A DNA stretch of 47,920 nt. Source: Candidatus Janibacter merdipullorum. Lineage in GTDB: Bacteria; Actinomycetota; Actinomycetes; Actinomycetales; Dermatophilaceae. The translations under genes and the position numbers were made by a program. Where the stretch lies: assembly GCA_019116945.1 (NCBI GenBank), contig DXAR01000094.1, forward strand, positions 1-47,920, given 5' to 3'. Under the pieces are notes generated by a model. The model was not told the DNA's origin. It did no database searches and saw only the letters and a list, made by a program, of their open reading frames with translations. Each line of letters opens with the position of its first letter. Position 1 is the stretch's first letter. Shown here piece by piece: positions 18,952 through 29,827 of this stretch.

Positions 18952-20766
18952 TCACCGGCAGGTGCGCAGGCCGGCGACCACGTCCGGCCCGTAGACGTGC
19001 CCGACCCCCACCGGGGTCTCGATCGAACCGAGGAAGTCCGCCGCGCTGTGGACCCCGCTGACGACGGGCAGCCACGGCCGTCCGTCCCCCGGGGGCAGGA
19101 CCACGTCGCGCACCGAGGCGTGGACGACCGGGTCGTCCGGGTTGGTCACCGAGACCTCACGGTCCATCCCCACGCGGTGCCCGCCGGGCGGGCCCACCCA
19201 GAGGGTCGAGCACAGCTGCCGGCGCACGTCCTCCGCTCCCGGGCGGGACAGCACGGCCTGGGCGGCGGAGGCCCCCAGGCTCTCGCCCTGCACGTGCACG
19301 TCGGGGCGCTGCCCGGCCGGCAGGCGCCCCACCCGGTCGAGGACGGCGTCGATGATCGCCCGGGCCCCCTCCTCGGAGCGGTCGCGCTCGAAGAGGTACG
19401 CGTACCAGCTCGGCATGGTGTCGTACTGCACGGCCACCGTCGCGACGTCGGAGCCGAAGCGTGCCTCGAGCCCCCGCACGAGCTCGGGGTTGACCCACCC
19501 GGTCCCCGTCGGCACGGCGACGACGATGCGGGAGCGGGCCAGGCCCCCTTCGCGCTCCAGCTCGTCGACGGCGTGCTCCGCCCGCTCGCGCGCGCCCTCG
19601 CCGTCGGAGACCTCCGCGTAGGCCCGGACCGCACCCACGGGTGAGTCCTCGAGGAGCAGGGCGTCGTCCGGTGTCGTGTCGCTCGCCTGCGCCACGCCGG
19701 TCGAGGCGAGGACGATCGAGCTGGTGAGCACGGCGACGACCGGACGCCAAAGGCGACGGCGGTGGGCCCAGGCCCGGCCCAGCGTCCGCACGACGAGCGC
19801 GAGGCCGCCGACGACCGCCGCGACACCGAGCCAGTAGCCCGGGCCCAGGGCGTCCAGCCCGGCCTCGGTCCGACGGGCGGAGAGGGCGACGTGGCCCCAG
19901 CCGAGAGTTCCCATGACGACGATCGCGGCCAGCCCGAGGAGGGCTCGGCGGGGAGCCCCGTCGACGAGGGCCACCCGGGGACGGAGGAGGGCGACGACAC
20001 CCAGGCAGAGCCCGACGAGGACTGCCGTGAGAGCGCCCTGGAGGAGCGGGCCGTGGGGCAGGTTCGCCGGGGAGATCGACAGGAGGAGCCCGACTGCACC
20101 GGCCCCGGCCCCCGAGACGCGGGGCCGGGGGAGGAGGGCGCCCATTCGTCGCAGGACGGACCGCGCACCGAGGGTGATGGCGCCACCACCGGACCCGATC
20201 GCGAGCACCCCGACGGTGCCGGTCGCGATCGACCCTGGGTCCTCCGGGTCCGGGACGAGGTCGTGCTGGCGCCAGGAGTTGAGCCGGACCGCCCCCGATG
20301 CGATCTCCGCCCACCCATCGCAGCCCGCCCGCGCCCATCCGGATTCGCGGGTGTCGCAGGCCGCCCGGAGATCGCGGGCGAACCGTGCGTCCAGGTCCCG
20401 GCGGTCGGTCGGCGGGAGCGTCCCCCCGACCCGGTCGGCGTGCCGGAGCAGGTCGTACCCGAGGTCGTGCTGGCGGCAGGCCGTCTCGAAGTCCTCCGGC
20501 AGCGGCACCGGGGAGGAGCAGCTGCCCCGGGGGTTGACGAGGGCCCCTTCCTCGAGGCGTGGGGTGTACCCGAGAGTCGTCGCGAAGGACTCCGGCACGG
20601 CCGCGGCAGCTGTGCGGGGCGGAGCCTGGACGAGGGTCCGCACGGCGCGCTGCGACTCACCGTCGGGTGTCGTCGAGGGGGTAGGTGCGGTCGCGGAGGA
20701 GAGCACCAGCCACAGCGCGGCGAAGATGATCGTGGCAGTGCCGGCGAGGACGAGCTGTCGGTTCAT
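18952..20766 (-). CDS. Membrane protein joining a prokaryotic phospholipase A2 domain to an Abhydrolase_9 domain
   Basis: A 604-residue protein with an unusual layout. Residues 5-25 form a membrane anchor or signal peptide. Residues about 58-165 resemble bacterial secreted phospholipase A2 (PF09056): SFATTLGY, the catalytic CRQHDLGYDLL with His100-Asp101, RRDLDARFARDLRAAC and a second Cys at 149. Hydrophobic segments follow near 183-202, 222-238, 245-263, 275-292, 311-328 and 341-358. Residues about 375-604 are an alpha/beta hydrolase of the Abhydrolase_9 family (PF10081): PTGTGWVNPELV, QYDTMPSWYAYLFERDR, nucleophile elbow GESLG (Ser496), TNPDDPVVHAS and the C-terminal GHVYGPDVV with the likely catalytic histidine. 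Substrates are probably lipids, by inference. It is divergent from the sensor kinase. Confidence 0.82.
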   Translation of the reverse strand: MNRQLVLAGTATIIFAALWLVLSSATAPTPSTTPDGESQRAVRTLVQAPPRTAAAAVPESFATTLGYTPRLEEGALVNPRGSCSSPVPLPEDFETACRQHDLGYDLLRHADRVGGTLPPTDRRDLDARFARDLRAACDTRESGWARAGCDGWAEIASGAVRLNSWRQHDLVPDPEDPGSIATGTVGVLAIGSGGGAITLGARSVLRRMGALLPRPRVSGAGAGAVGLLLSISPANLPHGPLLQGALTAVLVGLCLGVVALLRPRVALVDGAPRRALLGLAAIVVMGTLGWGHVALSARRTEAGLDALGPGYWLGVAAVVGGLALVVRTLGRAWAHRRRLWRPVVAVLTSSIVLASTGVAQASDTTPDDALLLEDSPVGAVRAYAEVSDGEGARERAEHAVDELEREGGLARSRIVVAVPTGTGWVNPELVRGLEARFGSDVATVAVQYDTMPSWYAYLFERDRSEEGARAIIDAVLDRVGRLPAGQRPDVHVQGESLGASAAQAVLSRPGAEDVRRQLCSTLWVGPPGGHRVGMDREVSVTNPDDPVVHASVRDVVLPPGDGRPWLPVVSGVHSAADFLGSIETPVGVGHVYGPDVVAGLRTCR

Positions 20767-20902
20767 GCCGGCGAAGGTCGCAAGCGGCTCCCGCGCGCCG
20801 CGTCACCTCACGGGTCCCGACCGTGGGCCCCCTGCGGCGCGGGTCGACACCCCCGGCGATACCGGCGGGGGAGGTGGAGTGGCTCCGCAGTATGACGACG
20901 AA

Positions 20903-20924
20903 GGGGAGGTCCCCTCCGTAGCCT
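20903..20924 (+). promoter_or_regulatory. Promoter of the two-component system with an inverted repeat
   Basis: TAGCCT (20919-20924) is followed by seven bases and the ATG at 20932, another leaderless arrangement. Immediately upstream GGGGA-GG-TCCCC (20903-20914) is a perfect inverted repeat between the -35 and -10 regions, a fitting position for an operator; binding by the encoded regulator is only a guess. The rest of the 165-base gap back to 20767 holds GC-rich partial dyads and nothing clearly recognisable. Confidence 0.45.
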
Positions 20925-20931
20925 GTTGGTC

Positions 20932-22143
20932 ATGTCCCAGGAGCCGCGCCAGTCACGCCGACGGCTCGGCCGCGCCCTCCGCGGTGTGGGGGCCGGCGCG
21001 CGGTGGCTCGTCGCCCGGCCCGCCGTGATCCTCGCCGTCCTCGCGCTCCTCTTCTTCGTCATCACGTGGTCGACGACCGGCGTGACCCACCGCGTCCCCG
21101 CGTCCCTGCTGCCGGTCCTCGCGGTCATGACGGTCGCGCCCCTGCTCGTCCTCGTGGCTCGGCGGCCGGCGATCATCGCCTGGGCGGTCGGCGCGACGGC
21201 ATCGCTCGTGTGGCTGGTGGTCCCACGGGTCGGCGACTGGGTGATGCCCTGGCCGGTGACCCACTTCCTCGTCCTCCTGCTCACCGTCCTCGCCGTGGCG
21301 ATGTACGCCCGTCTGGTGGAGGTCGCCGTGGCGACGGTCGTCACCGCGCTCTTCTTCCTCGTCGTCATGACGGGGGACCTCAAGGCGTGGGCGATCGGGG
21401 TCGCCGTCATCGTCGCCTTCGGCCTGCTGCTCCGGTGGCTCGTCCTCTCCCGCCGCCAGCTGGCCAAGCAGACCGAGGACACCGAGGTTGAGCGAGCCCG
21501 CCGCGCCGTCGTCGAGGAGCGCAGTCGGATCGCACGCGAGCTGCACGACGTCGTCGCGCACCACATGTCGATGGTCGTGGTCCAGGCGCAGAGCGCCCCC
21601 TACCGGGTCGACGACGTGTCGCCCGCAGCCCGGGAGGAGTTCGCGTCGATCGAGTCCTCGGCGCGGGCGGCCCTCAGCGAGGTCCGTGGCGTCCTCGGGG
21701 TCCTGCGCGAAGAGGGACGCGCCGAGACGGCACCGCAGCCCGGTCTCGGGGACCTCCCGGAGCTGCTCCAGTCCTCCCGCGCGGCCGGGATGGACCTCGC
21801 CTGGCAGCTGGACATCGCAGAGGACCGCTGCCCACCGGGCACCGGCCTCGTCCTCCACCGGATCCTCCAGGAGTCCCTCGCCAATGCCAGTCGGCACGCC
21901 CCCGGAGGTGCCGTGGAGGTCCGGCTCGCGGAGCGAGCGGGTGCGGCCGACCTCGAGGTGCGCAGCGCGAAGGGGGTCAGGCCCCCTTCGTCGGAGGATG
22001 CCGGCGGGGGCAACGGCATCCCGGGCATGCGGACCCGGGCCGAGGCCGTCGGCGGCCATCTGCACGCCGGGACGACACCCGACGGTGGATTCCTCGTCCA
22101 CGCGGTCGTCCCGCTGGCCGGACGTCCTAGGTTGGTGACATGA
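20932..22143 (+). CDS. Two-component sensor histidine kinase (NarX/DesK-like, HisKA_3)
   Basis: A 403-residue membrane kinase. An N-terminal sensory region has about five or six hydrophobic segments between residues 25 and 170 and no extracellular domain, so it may sense the membrane or an intramembrane signal. The HisKA_3 box is RSRIARELHDVVAHHMSM with the phospho-acceptor His205. The ATPase domain has the N-box QESLANASRHAPGG (Asn318) and GNGIPGMRTRAEAVGGHL as the G-box. The loop before the G-box contains a perfect 9-base inverted repeat (21968-21990). The ATG at 20932 follows a -10 hexamer at leaderless spacing. It overlaps its response regulator by four bases. The signal is unknown. Confidence 0.92.
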   Translation: MSQEPRQSRRRLGRALRGVGAGARWLVARPAVILAVLALLFFVITWSTTGVTHRVPASLLPVLAVMTVAPLLVLVARRPAIIAWAVGATASLVWLVVPRVGDWVMPWPVTHFLVLLLTVLAVAMYARLVEVAVATVVTALFFLVVMTGDLKAWAIGVAVIVAFGLLLRWLVLSRRQLAKQTEDTEVERARRAVVEERSRIARELHDVVAHHMSMVVVQAQSAPYRVDDVSPAAREEFASIESSARAALSEVRGVLGVLREEGRAETAPQPGLGDLPELLQSSRAAGMDLAWQLDIAEDRCPPGTGLVLHRILQESLANASRHAPGGAVEVRLAERAGAADLEVRSAKGVRPPSSEDAGGGNGIPGMRTRAEAVGGHLHAGTTPDGGFLVHAVVPLAGRPRLVT

Positions 22144-22801
22144 CGATCTCGGTGGTCATCGTCGACGATCAGGCGATGGTGCGACAGGGCTTCGGCGCGC
22201 TCCTCGACGCCCAGCCGGACATCTCGGTCATCGGGGAGGCGGCGGACGGTGCCCAGGGGGTGCGCGAGGTCTCGCGGCTCACCCCCGACGTCGTGCTCAT
22301 GGACGTGCGGATGCCGGAGGTCAACGGTCTGGAGGCGGCGTCGACGATCCTCTCGATGCCGAGCCCGAGCCGCCCGCACGTCGTCATGCTCACGACCTTC
22401 GACATCGACGACTACGTCTACGAGGCGCTTCGCCTGGGGGCCAGCGGCTTCCTGCTCAAGGACGCGCCCGCGGACGAGCTCGCCCGCGCGGTGCGCGTGG
22501 TCACGCAGGGCGACCAGCTCCTCGCGCCGAGCATCACCCGGCGGCTCGTCGCCGAGGCGACGGTGCGGCGCGGCTCGGTCCCGCGACGCTCGGCCCTGCT
22601 GGAGGAGCTCACCGCCCGCGAGCTCGAGGTCCTCGAGCTCATCGCGCGGGGGCTGGCCAACGGCGAGATCGCCGACCGCCTCTTCCTCGCCGAGCAGACG
22701 GTGAAGACCCACGTGTCACGGGTCTTCGCCAAGCTCCACCTGCGGGACCGGGCGCAGGCCGTCGTCTTCGCCTACGAGCACGGGGTCGTCGTCCCCGGCG
22801 C

Positions 22802-22805
<4 letters not shown>
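22140..22805 (+). CDS. Response regulator, NarL/LuxR family
   Basis: A 221-residue DNA-binding regulator paired with the preceding kinase. The receiver domain has the acidic pair in [12 protein letters not shown], the phospho-acceptor Asp55 in [12 protein letters not shown], the conserved Thr in [11 protein letters not shown] and the switch Lys in [11 protein letters not shown]. The C-terminal LuxR-type helix-turn-helix runs from about [20 protein letters not shown] to [20 protein letters not shown]. Its TAG stop lies in a CTAG palindrome shared with the stop of the convergent YyaL-type gene. Targets are unknown; the adjacent divergent lipase-fusion gene and its own operon are the obvious candidates. 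Confidence 0.95.
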
Positions 22806-24784
<1,979 letters not shown>

Positions 24785-24796
24785 GGCCCCACCGTC

Positions 24797-25834
24797 TCAC
24801 CCCAGCTCGTGGGTCCCGTGCTCGTCGTCCTGCCTGGCCCGGTAGCGCATCATCTGTCGTCGCCCGTGGGTGAGGTCCCGCACGTCGTCCTCGCTGTCGA
24901 AGTTCGACCCGAGCGCGCCGGCCACCGTCCCCATCGAGGCGCTCAGCCACGCGATGTCGACGTAGTTCGCCACCGTCGCCCGCTCCCCGAGGGTGCTGGC
25001 CATGAATCCCGGGTCGATGACGACGAGGGCCGCGACGAGGATGCCGACGAAGAGGGCCGCGTAGAGGAGCGAGACCACGACGACGAGGGTCAGCAGGGTG
25101 GAGGCGTTGTACATCGTCGCCTCGGCGAGGCTGCCTATGCGGCGCCTGGGCTCCCAGAGCTGGTTGCTGAGGACCAACCAGGGGACCATGACGAGGATGG
25201 CCACGACGGTGATGAGCGTCAGCCGCCACGGGGACAGCGCGTTGGCCATGCTCCAGATCGAGGAGTAGAAGATGCCGAAGGCGCCGGTGGCGCTGGCCGC
25301 GGCGAGCGCGCCCGAGAGCCTGGGCGTCGTCCTCATGGGCTCGTTGGTGCGCACCATGCCGAGCAGGAGCCGCAGAAGTCCGGCCCGGGGCGCGGCCACG
25401 TAGTACGAAGGGCCGGTCGGGGAGTCCTGCTCGTGGACCTGACCGAAGTCGACCTCCGGCGCGGTGCCGTCGTAGTGCGTCAGCGCCTCCAGCGACCCGA
25501 AGACCGCCGCGCGCAGCCGGTCCGAGAGCCCGAGCCATCCCAGGGCCGGCAGCGAGATGACGACCAGGCCCTCGGCGACGTGCAGGGCCGAGATCTTGGG
25601 GCGGTGACCTGCCCGGCGCGGGATCTCGGTGACGATCACCGTCAGGTGGCTGCCCTGCGACCATTCCCGCACCAGCTCCAGGTCGAGGGTGCCGTCGTCG
25701 CGCAGCGGGATCTGCCGGCGGACATGGGTGAAGTCATAGCTCGGGTCGTCGTGCGCCTCGGTCACGAGCCGTGCGACCAGGCGGGAGGGCAGGCCGGGGT
25801 CCACGGTGATGTCGACGGCGGTCCGGGAGGACAT
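24797..25834 (-). CDS. Integral membrane protein of unknown function
   Basis: A 345-residue protein I do not recognise at family level. The first 80 residues are soluble and mixed alpha/beta. Hydrophobic segments lie near residues 84-103, 174-192, 205-223, 247-276 and 290-308. The C-terminal tail is charged, with GALGSNFDSEDDVRDLTHG and RRQMMRYRARQ, which look like a conserved cytoplasmic end. ATG 25834 is chosen because the residues upstream in the same frame are Arg/Ser-rich and lie close to the previous gene. It lies between the antibiotic-kinase-like gene and the YyaL-type gene on the same strand and is probably cotranscribed, but no shared function is evident. Confidence 0.75.
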   Translation of the reverse strand: MSSRTAVDITVDPGLPSRLVARLVTEAHDDPSYDFTHVRRQIPLRDDGTLDLELVREWSQGSHLTVIVTEIPRRAGHRPKISALHVAEGLVVISLPALGWLGLSDRLRAAVFGSLEALTHYDGTAPEVDFGQVHEQDSPTGPSYYVAAPRAGLLRLLLGMVRTNEPMRTTPRLSGALAAASATGAFGIFYSSIWSMANALSPWRLTLITVVAILVMVPWLVLSNQLWEPRRRIGSLAEATMYNASTLLTLVVVVSLLYAALFVGILVAALVVIDPGFMASTLGERATVANYVDIAWLSASMGTVAGALGSNFDSEDDVRDLTHGRRQMMRYRARQDDEHGTHELG

Positions 25835-25880
25835 GGTCCATCGCACCACGGGGGACGTGCCCTCGGCAATCCGGCCGGAC

Positions 25881-26783
25881 TCAGTCACCGAGCGCCTTGA
25901 TGAGGGCCACCGCGCGAGAGACCCGGTCGCGATCGCCCTCCTCGGTCGCCCACACCGCATTCACCGTCTCGCGCAGGGCGCTCACCGCCCGCACGACGTC
26001 CTCGTCGAGTCCGGCCACCTCGCACACGACCTCGACCCGGCGGCGCACCGACCAGCGCAGCGCGGCACCGGTGCCCATCTCCTCGACCCGGTTGTAGAGG
26101 AGTGGCGCGACCTCCCAGGCCGGGTGGCCGCTCACCGGCTTGGGGTCGATCGCCACCCAGTCGGTGCCGTCGGAGAGGACATTGCCGTAGTGGAGATCAC
26201 CGTGCAGGAGCCGTGCAGGAGCCTCGTCGGTGTCCAGCGAGCGAAGGGAGGACCTCGCCTGCTCGACGAGCCGCCGCGGGAGGTGCCGGGCCGCCGGTCG
26301 CTCGAGGATCCCCGCGACCCACGGGCCGAGCGGCCGGACCTGGGGGAGCGGGGGCAGGTGCAGGTCGGCGTAGAGCCCGGCGATGACCGTGACGGCCTCC
26401 TCGTCCCAGAGCTCGCCGGTGTCCTCGGACGTCAGCCGCTCGAGGAGGAACGCCGACCGTGACGGGTCCGCTCGCCGCAGCTCCACCGCGGAGCGCCCGC
26501 CCCAGGCGCGCAGGGCCAGGTGCTCCGTGGCAGCCTCCTCGTGCGGCCACCCGAGCTTGAGGACCGCCGGGCCGGACTCGCCCCGCACCGGGAGGACGAG
26601 CGAGTGCCGCCCGGTCACGGCCACGCCGTCGATGACGAGGGCCCACGACTCGAGGACCTCGACGATGAGGTGGGGGAGGGCGGTCACCCAGTCGCTGCCG
26701 GGGGGTCCCCCTTCGGCAGGGAAGGCGGCGACCCGCTCGGCGAAGGCGTGGGGGACCAGCCCCGCGGCCTCCTCGACCCTCAC
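25881..26783 (-). CDS. Aminoglycoside/hydroxyurea phosphotransferase-like kinase (APH(6)/Hur family)
   Basis: A 300-residue kinase-fold protein. Diagnostic blocks are GPAVLKLGWPHEEAATEHLA (nucleotide-binding lysine and following helix), LLHGDLHYGNVL with catalytic Asp196, and AIDPKPVSGHPAWEVAPLL with the metal-binding aspartate. This matches the streptomycin 6-kinase / hydroxyurea kinase family (PF04655). Chromosomal actinobacterial members often have no proven resistance role, so resistance is not asserted. The GTG start at 26783 overlaps the stop of the DUF4439 gene by four bases, which fixes it and indicates coupling. Confidence 0.87.
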   Translation of the reverse strand: MRVEEAAGLVPHAFAERVAAFPAEGGPPGSDWVTALPHLIVEVLESWALVIDGVAVTGRHSLVLPVRGESGPAVLKLGWPHEEAATEHLALRAWGGRSAVELRRADPSRSAFLLERLTSEDTGELWDEEAVTVIAGLYADLHLPPLPQVRPLGPWVAGILERPAARHLPRRLVEQARSSLRSLDTDEAPARLLHGDLHYGNVLSDGTDWVAIDPKPVSGHPAWEVAPLLYNRVEEMGTGAALRWSVRRRVEVVCEVAGLDEDVVRAVSALRETVNAVWATEEGDRDRVSRAVALIKALGD

Positions 26784-27628
26784 GAGTCGGAGGGCTTCTC
26801 GCCGTAGAGCTCGGGGACCTCGAGCGGGAAGCGCTTCCGGGAGACCCGCTCGGCGGTGACCATCCACTGGGTCACCTCGAGGGCTGCCTCGCGGTCGTCG
26901 CCCAGCCCGGCCAGCCCGTCGGCGTAGGCGGCGAGGAGGCGCTGGAAGCTCTGCTTCCCCAGCTGCTTGGCCCGGGCCGCGGTGAGGTCGTGGGGGATGT
27001 CGTAGCCGAGCGTCGCCGCAGGGGCGTCCTTCCCGGCCGCGGTGGTCTGCCGGGTGACGATCCCCTGCAGCTCCTCGCTCGCGGCGCGCACGGATCTCGC
27101 GAAGCGGTCCGAGCTGCGGGCCGCGATGAGGTCGAGGGCGTAGACCGCGGCCCGGGTCGCCCGCAGCGCGTCGGCGGCGACCTCACCGGCCTTCCACGGG
27201 GTGGTGCCGGCGGGGGTCCAGAGGGGCTTGGTGCGGCCATCGGTGATGATCCGCTGCGTCGCCGTGATCCGGCCCACGAGCCGCAGCAGGCCGGGACCGC
27301 AGTCACGGACCGCGCCCTCGAAGGCCGCGACCGTCTCCGCCCCGGCCGCCGGAGCCTGCGCGTCGTCGAGGAGCTTCTCGGGGACCTGCGCCTCGACGAG
27401 GGCGTCACGCAGCCGTCCCGCGCGGGCGTCGGCGTGCTGCTCCTCGCTCGCCCCGAGCGCCCCGAGCACGGCGAGGAGGACCGCCTCGCCGGGGATCGGG
27501 TCCCGCTGGGGGACGAAGGGGATGTTGGGTGCGTCGTCCTCGAGCCGCACCCCGCACCCGGTGAGGGCGGCTGCCGACAGCGTCAGGGCACCGGTGAGCA
27601 CGAGGCGGCGGTTGGGACGAGTGGGCAC
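26780..27628 (-). CDS. Lipoprotein with ferritin-like DUF4439 domain
   Basis: A 282-residue exported protein. Residues 1-25 form a lipoprotein signal peptide, [19 protein letters not shown], with lipobox LTGC and the lipidated Cys near 25. The rest is mainly helical and fits the ferritin-like DUF4439 domain (about residues 140-275, [13 protein letters not shown] to [16 protein letters not shown]), a family often found next to rimP in actinobacteria. Metal ligands of true ferritins are not evident. It diverges from rimP and heads a minus-strand unit with the kinase-like gene. The function is unknown. Confidence 0.8.
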   Translation of the reverse strand: MPTRPNRRLVLTGALTLSAAALTGCGVRLEDDAPNIPFVPQRDPIPGEAVLLAVLGALGASEEQHADARAGRLRDALVEAQVPEKLLDDAQAPAAGAETVAAFEGAVRDCGPGLLRLVGRITATQRIITDGRTKPLWTPAGTTPWKAGEVAADALRATRAAVYALDLIAARSSDRFARSVRAASEELQGIVTRQTTAAGKDAPAATLGYDIPHDLTAARAKQLGKQSFQRLLAAYADGLAGLGDDREAALEVTQWMVTAERVSRKRFPLEVPELYGEKPSDS

Positions 27629-27668
27629 CCGACGATCTTCGCATGCCTCGCCGTGACCCGATCATGGC

Positions 27669-27674
27669 TAGAGT
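27669..27674 (+). promoter_or_regulatory. -10 hexamer TAGAGT for the rimP operon
   Basis: TAGAGT at this position would give a leader of about 31 bases containing the ribosome binding site GGAAGG before the ATG at 27713. No good -35 was seen. Confidence 0.5.
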
Positions 27675-27712
27675 GTCGGGCCAGCACGGCAACTTCACAC
27701 GGAAGGCATCCC

Positions 27713-28246
27713 ATGGGTCTGGACCAGGACGTCCGCGAGCAGGTCTCCGCTGCCGTGGGCGACGGCATCGTCGTGGACGAGGTGCACATCACTCCCGCGG
27801 GCAAGCGACGCGTCGCCCGGATCACCGTCGAGCGCCCCGTCGCCGACCTCGTCGGCGACACCCCGGTCGAGCCGCTGACCCTCGACGAGATCGCCGACGT
27901 CACGCGCGTCATCAGCGACCGCCTCGACGCGAGCGATGTCCTCGGCAGCCAGCCGTACACCCTCGAGGTGAGTACCCCCGGCACCGACCGACCGCTGACC
28001 GAGCCGGTGCACTTCCGCCGGACCGTCGGCCGCCTCGTCGAGATCACCGGCACCGACGGGCAGCAGCACACCGGCCGCGTGCTCGCGACGACGCGGGACG
28101 GTGTCGACCTGCACGTCAAGGGCACGAAGAAGAAGCCGCCGCACACCGAGCACCTTCCCTTCGCGGAAATCACCAAGGGCGTGGCCCAGGTGGAGTTCAC
28201 CCGACCCCAGACCACGTCGGCGGACGCCGGCGAGACGGAGGCCTGA
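27713..28246 (+). CDS. rimP: Ribosome maturation factor RimP
   Basis: A 177-residue cytosolic protein that helps assemble the 30S subunit. The conserved RimP blocks are present: RISDRLD-like [15 protein letters not shown], the signature [20 protein letters not shown] and a C-terminal SH3-like barrel ([20 protein letters not shown] to [15 protein letters not shown]). It starts the classical rimP-nusA-ylxR-infB cluster, one base ahead of nusA. GGAAGG upstream of ATG 27713 supports the start. The acidic tail after residue 165 is variable in the family. Confidence 0.95.
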   Translation: MGLDQDVREQVSAAVGDGIVVDEVHITPAGKRRVARITVERPVADLVGDTPVEPLTLDEIADVTRVISDRLDASDVLGSQPYTLEVSTPGTDRPLTEPVHFRRTVGRLVEITGTDGQQHTGRVLATTRDGVDLHVKGTKKKPPHTEHLPFAEITKGVAQVEFTRPQTTSADAGETEA

Positions 28247-28247
28247 C

Positions 28248-29345
28248 ATGGACATCGACATCACGGCGCTCAAGGCGCTCGAGCGCGAGCGCGAGATCCC
28301 CTTCGACGTCCTCGTGGACGCCATCGAGGCGGCGCTGCTCGGGGCCTACCACCGGACCGAGGGTGCCTACCGGCACGCCCGCGTCGAGCTCGACCGCAAG
28401 CAGGGCCACGTCATCGTGTGGGCGCGCGAGGAGCACCTCGTCGAGGAGCAGGTCCCCGTCGAGCCGGAGGCAGGGGAGGAGCCCCCCGTCGACGAGGAGG
28501 GCAACCCGCTCATGCGGACCCGGACCCGCCGCGAGCAGGGCCCGGAGTTCGAGGACACCCCGGAGAACTTCGGCCGGGTCGCGGCCGCGACCGCCCGGCA
28601 GGTCATCACCCAGCGGATGCGCGACCTCGAGGACGAGGCGATCATGGGCGACTTCCGTGGCCGGGAGGGGGACATCGTCGCCGGAGTCATCCAGCAGGGC
28701 TCCAACCCGCGCCAGGTCCTCGTCGACTTCGGGTCGATCGAGGGGATCCTCCCGTCGGCGGAGCAGGTGCCCGGCGAGGTCTACACCCACGGGGACCGGA
28801 TCCGCGTCTACGTCGTCTCGGTCAAGCGCGGTCTCCGTGGCCCCGAGATCACCCTCTCGCGGACCCACCCCAACCTCGTCCGCAAGATCTTCGCGATGGA
28901 GGTCCCGGAGATCGCCGACGGGTCGGTGGAGATCTCCGCGCTGGCCCGCGAGGCCGGTCACCGGACGAAGATCGCGGTCCACTCGACGATCCCCGGCCTC
29001 AACGCGAAGGGGGCCTGCATCGGCGCCATGGGTGCCCGCGTCCGGGCCGTCATGGAGCACCTCCAGGGCGAGAAGATCGACATCGTCGACTGGTCCGAGG
29101 ACCCGCAGCAGTTCATCGCCGCGGCCCTCTCCCCGTCCAAGGTCCAGTCGGTGACGGTCGTCGACCCGAAGCTGCGCTCGGCCCGGGTCGTCGTGCCCGA
29201 CTACCAGCTCTCGCTGGCCATCGGGAAGGAAGGGCAGAACGCCCGCCTCGCCGCGAAGCTCACCGGGTGGCGGATCGACATCCGTCCGGACACCGCCCCG
29301 GACGTCAGCGGCGGTGTCGCGCTGCCCGGCCAGCCCCAGGGGTGA
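28248..29345 (+). CDS. nusA: Transcription termination/antitermination protein NusA
   Basis: A 365-residue RNA polymerase-binding factor. The N-terminal polymerase-binding domain covers about residues 1-125 and contains a charged insertion of roughly 30 residues ([20 protein letters not shown]) typical of actinobacteria. An S1 domain spans about 136-206 ([10 protein letters not shown] to ITLSRTHP). Two KH domains follow: KH1 with [14 protein letters not shown] (about 256-269) and KH2 with [19 protein letters not shown] (about 323-341). As in other actinobacteria, it lacks the C-terminal acidic repeats of enterobacterial NusA. The ylxR start overlaps the stop. Confidence 0.97.
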   Translation: MDIDITALKALEREREIPFDVLVDAIEAALLGAYHRTEGAYRHARVELDRKQGHVIVWAREEHLVEEQVPVEPEAGEEPPVDEEGNPLMRTRTRREQGPEFEDTPENFGRVAAATARQVITQRMRDLEDEAIMGDFRGREGDIVAGVIQQGSNPRQVLVDFGSIEGILPSAEQVPGEVYTHGDRIRVYVVSVKRGLRGPEITLSRTHPNLVRKIFAMEVPEIADGSVEISALAREAGHRTKIAVHSTIPGLNAKGACIGAMGARVRAVMEHLQGEKIDIVDWSEDPQQFIAAALSPSKVQSVTVVDPKLRSARVVVPDYQLSLAIGKEGQNARLAAKLTGWRIDIRPDTAPDVSGGVALPGQPQG

Positions 29346-29695
29346 CCGAGCCCGACGGCGGAGACGGTAGAGTGGTCGAGGTCGACCGGACTGGACTCCA
29401 GTCCGATGCGCCTCCCGTCGGTCCCGTGCGGACCTGCATCGGGTGTCGCGGACGGGATAGCCGGTCGGCACTGCTGCGCATCGTCGTGGTGACGGATGAC
29501 CGAGGGAGAGCCACGGTCCAGCCGGATCCGCGCCGAGCCTTGCCGGGTCGTGGGGCGTGGCTCCACCCCGACATCGCCTGCTTGGACCTCGCCGTCCGGC
29601 GGCGGGCCTTCTCCCGAGCGTTCCGGCGCGCGGTCGAGGGCGCCGACGCCCTTCGCACCTGGGTCGGGGCCGGGCGCAGCGATCAGCAGAAGTGA
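29342..29695 (+). CDS. ylxR: YlxR family RNA-binding protein (DUF448)
   Basis: A 117-residue small basic protein, invariably between nusA and infB in many bacteria. The YlxR signature is [19 protein letters not shown] (residues 30-48), followed by [20 protein letters not shown] and a basic helix. Structures of the family show an RNA-binding-like fold; a role as a nucleoid or RNase P-associated regulator has been proposed in other species. GTG 29342 overlaps the nusA stop; the first 25 residues are poorly conserved, and GTG 29372 is an alternative start that would remove them. Confidence 0.92.
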   Translation: MTEPDGGDGRVVEVDRTGLQSDAPPVGPVRTCIGCRGRDSRSALLRIVVVTDDRGRATVQPDPRRALPGRGAWLHPDIACLDLAVRRRAFSRAFRRAVEGADALRTWVGAGRSDQQK

Positions 29696-29827
29696 CCGAT
29701 CTGTACGTACAGCAACCGAGAGCGGGTTTGACGCTGATGAGCACCCGATGAGTACTCAGCAATGAGCATTCACCTCAACTGACGACGGTCCGCGCCCTCT
29801 CCGGTACGGACCAGGAGAAGGAGAAAC
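29696..29827 (+). promoter_or_regulatory. infB leader with two palindromes, a triple repeat and a hairpin before the ribosome binding site
   Basis: This 132-base gap is AT-richer than its surroundings. It holds the 12-base perfect palindrome CTGTACGTACAG (29701-29712), a TTGACG that could be a -35 (29728-29733), the palindrome TGAGTACTCA (29749-29758) 16 to 25 bases further on, three ATGAG(C/T)A(C/T) repeats (29737, 29748, 29762), and a hairpin GGTCCG (29787-29792) / CGGACC (29807-29812) directly before AGGAGAAGGAG. Promoter and control of infB are inferred. Confidence 0.45.

Noticed and set aside
29368-29373. TAGAGT within ylxR as a leaderless promoter
   Set aside because: No start codon lies 6-8 bases downstream in a real gene; it could be an internal promoter for infB but nothing else supports this.
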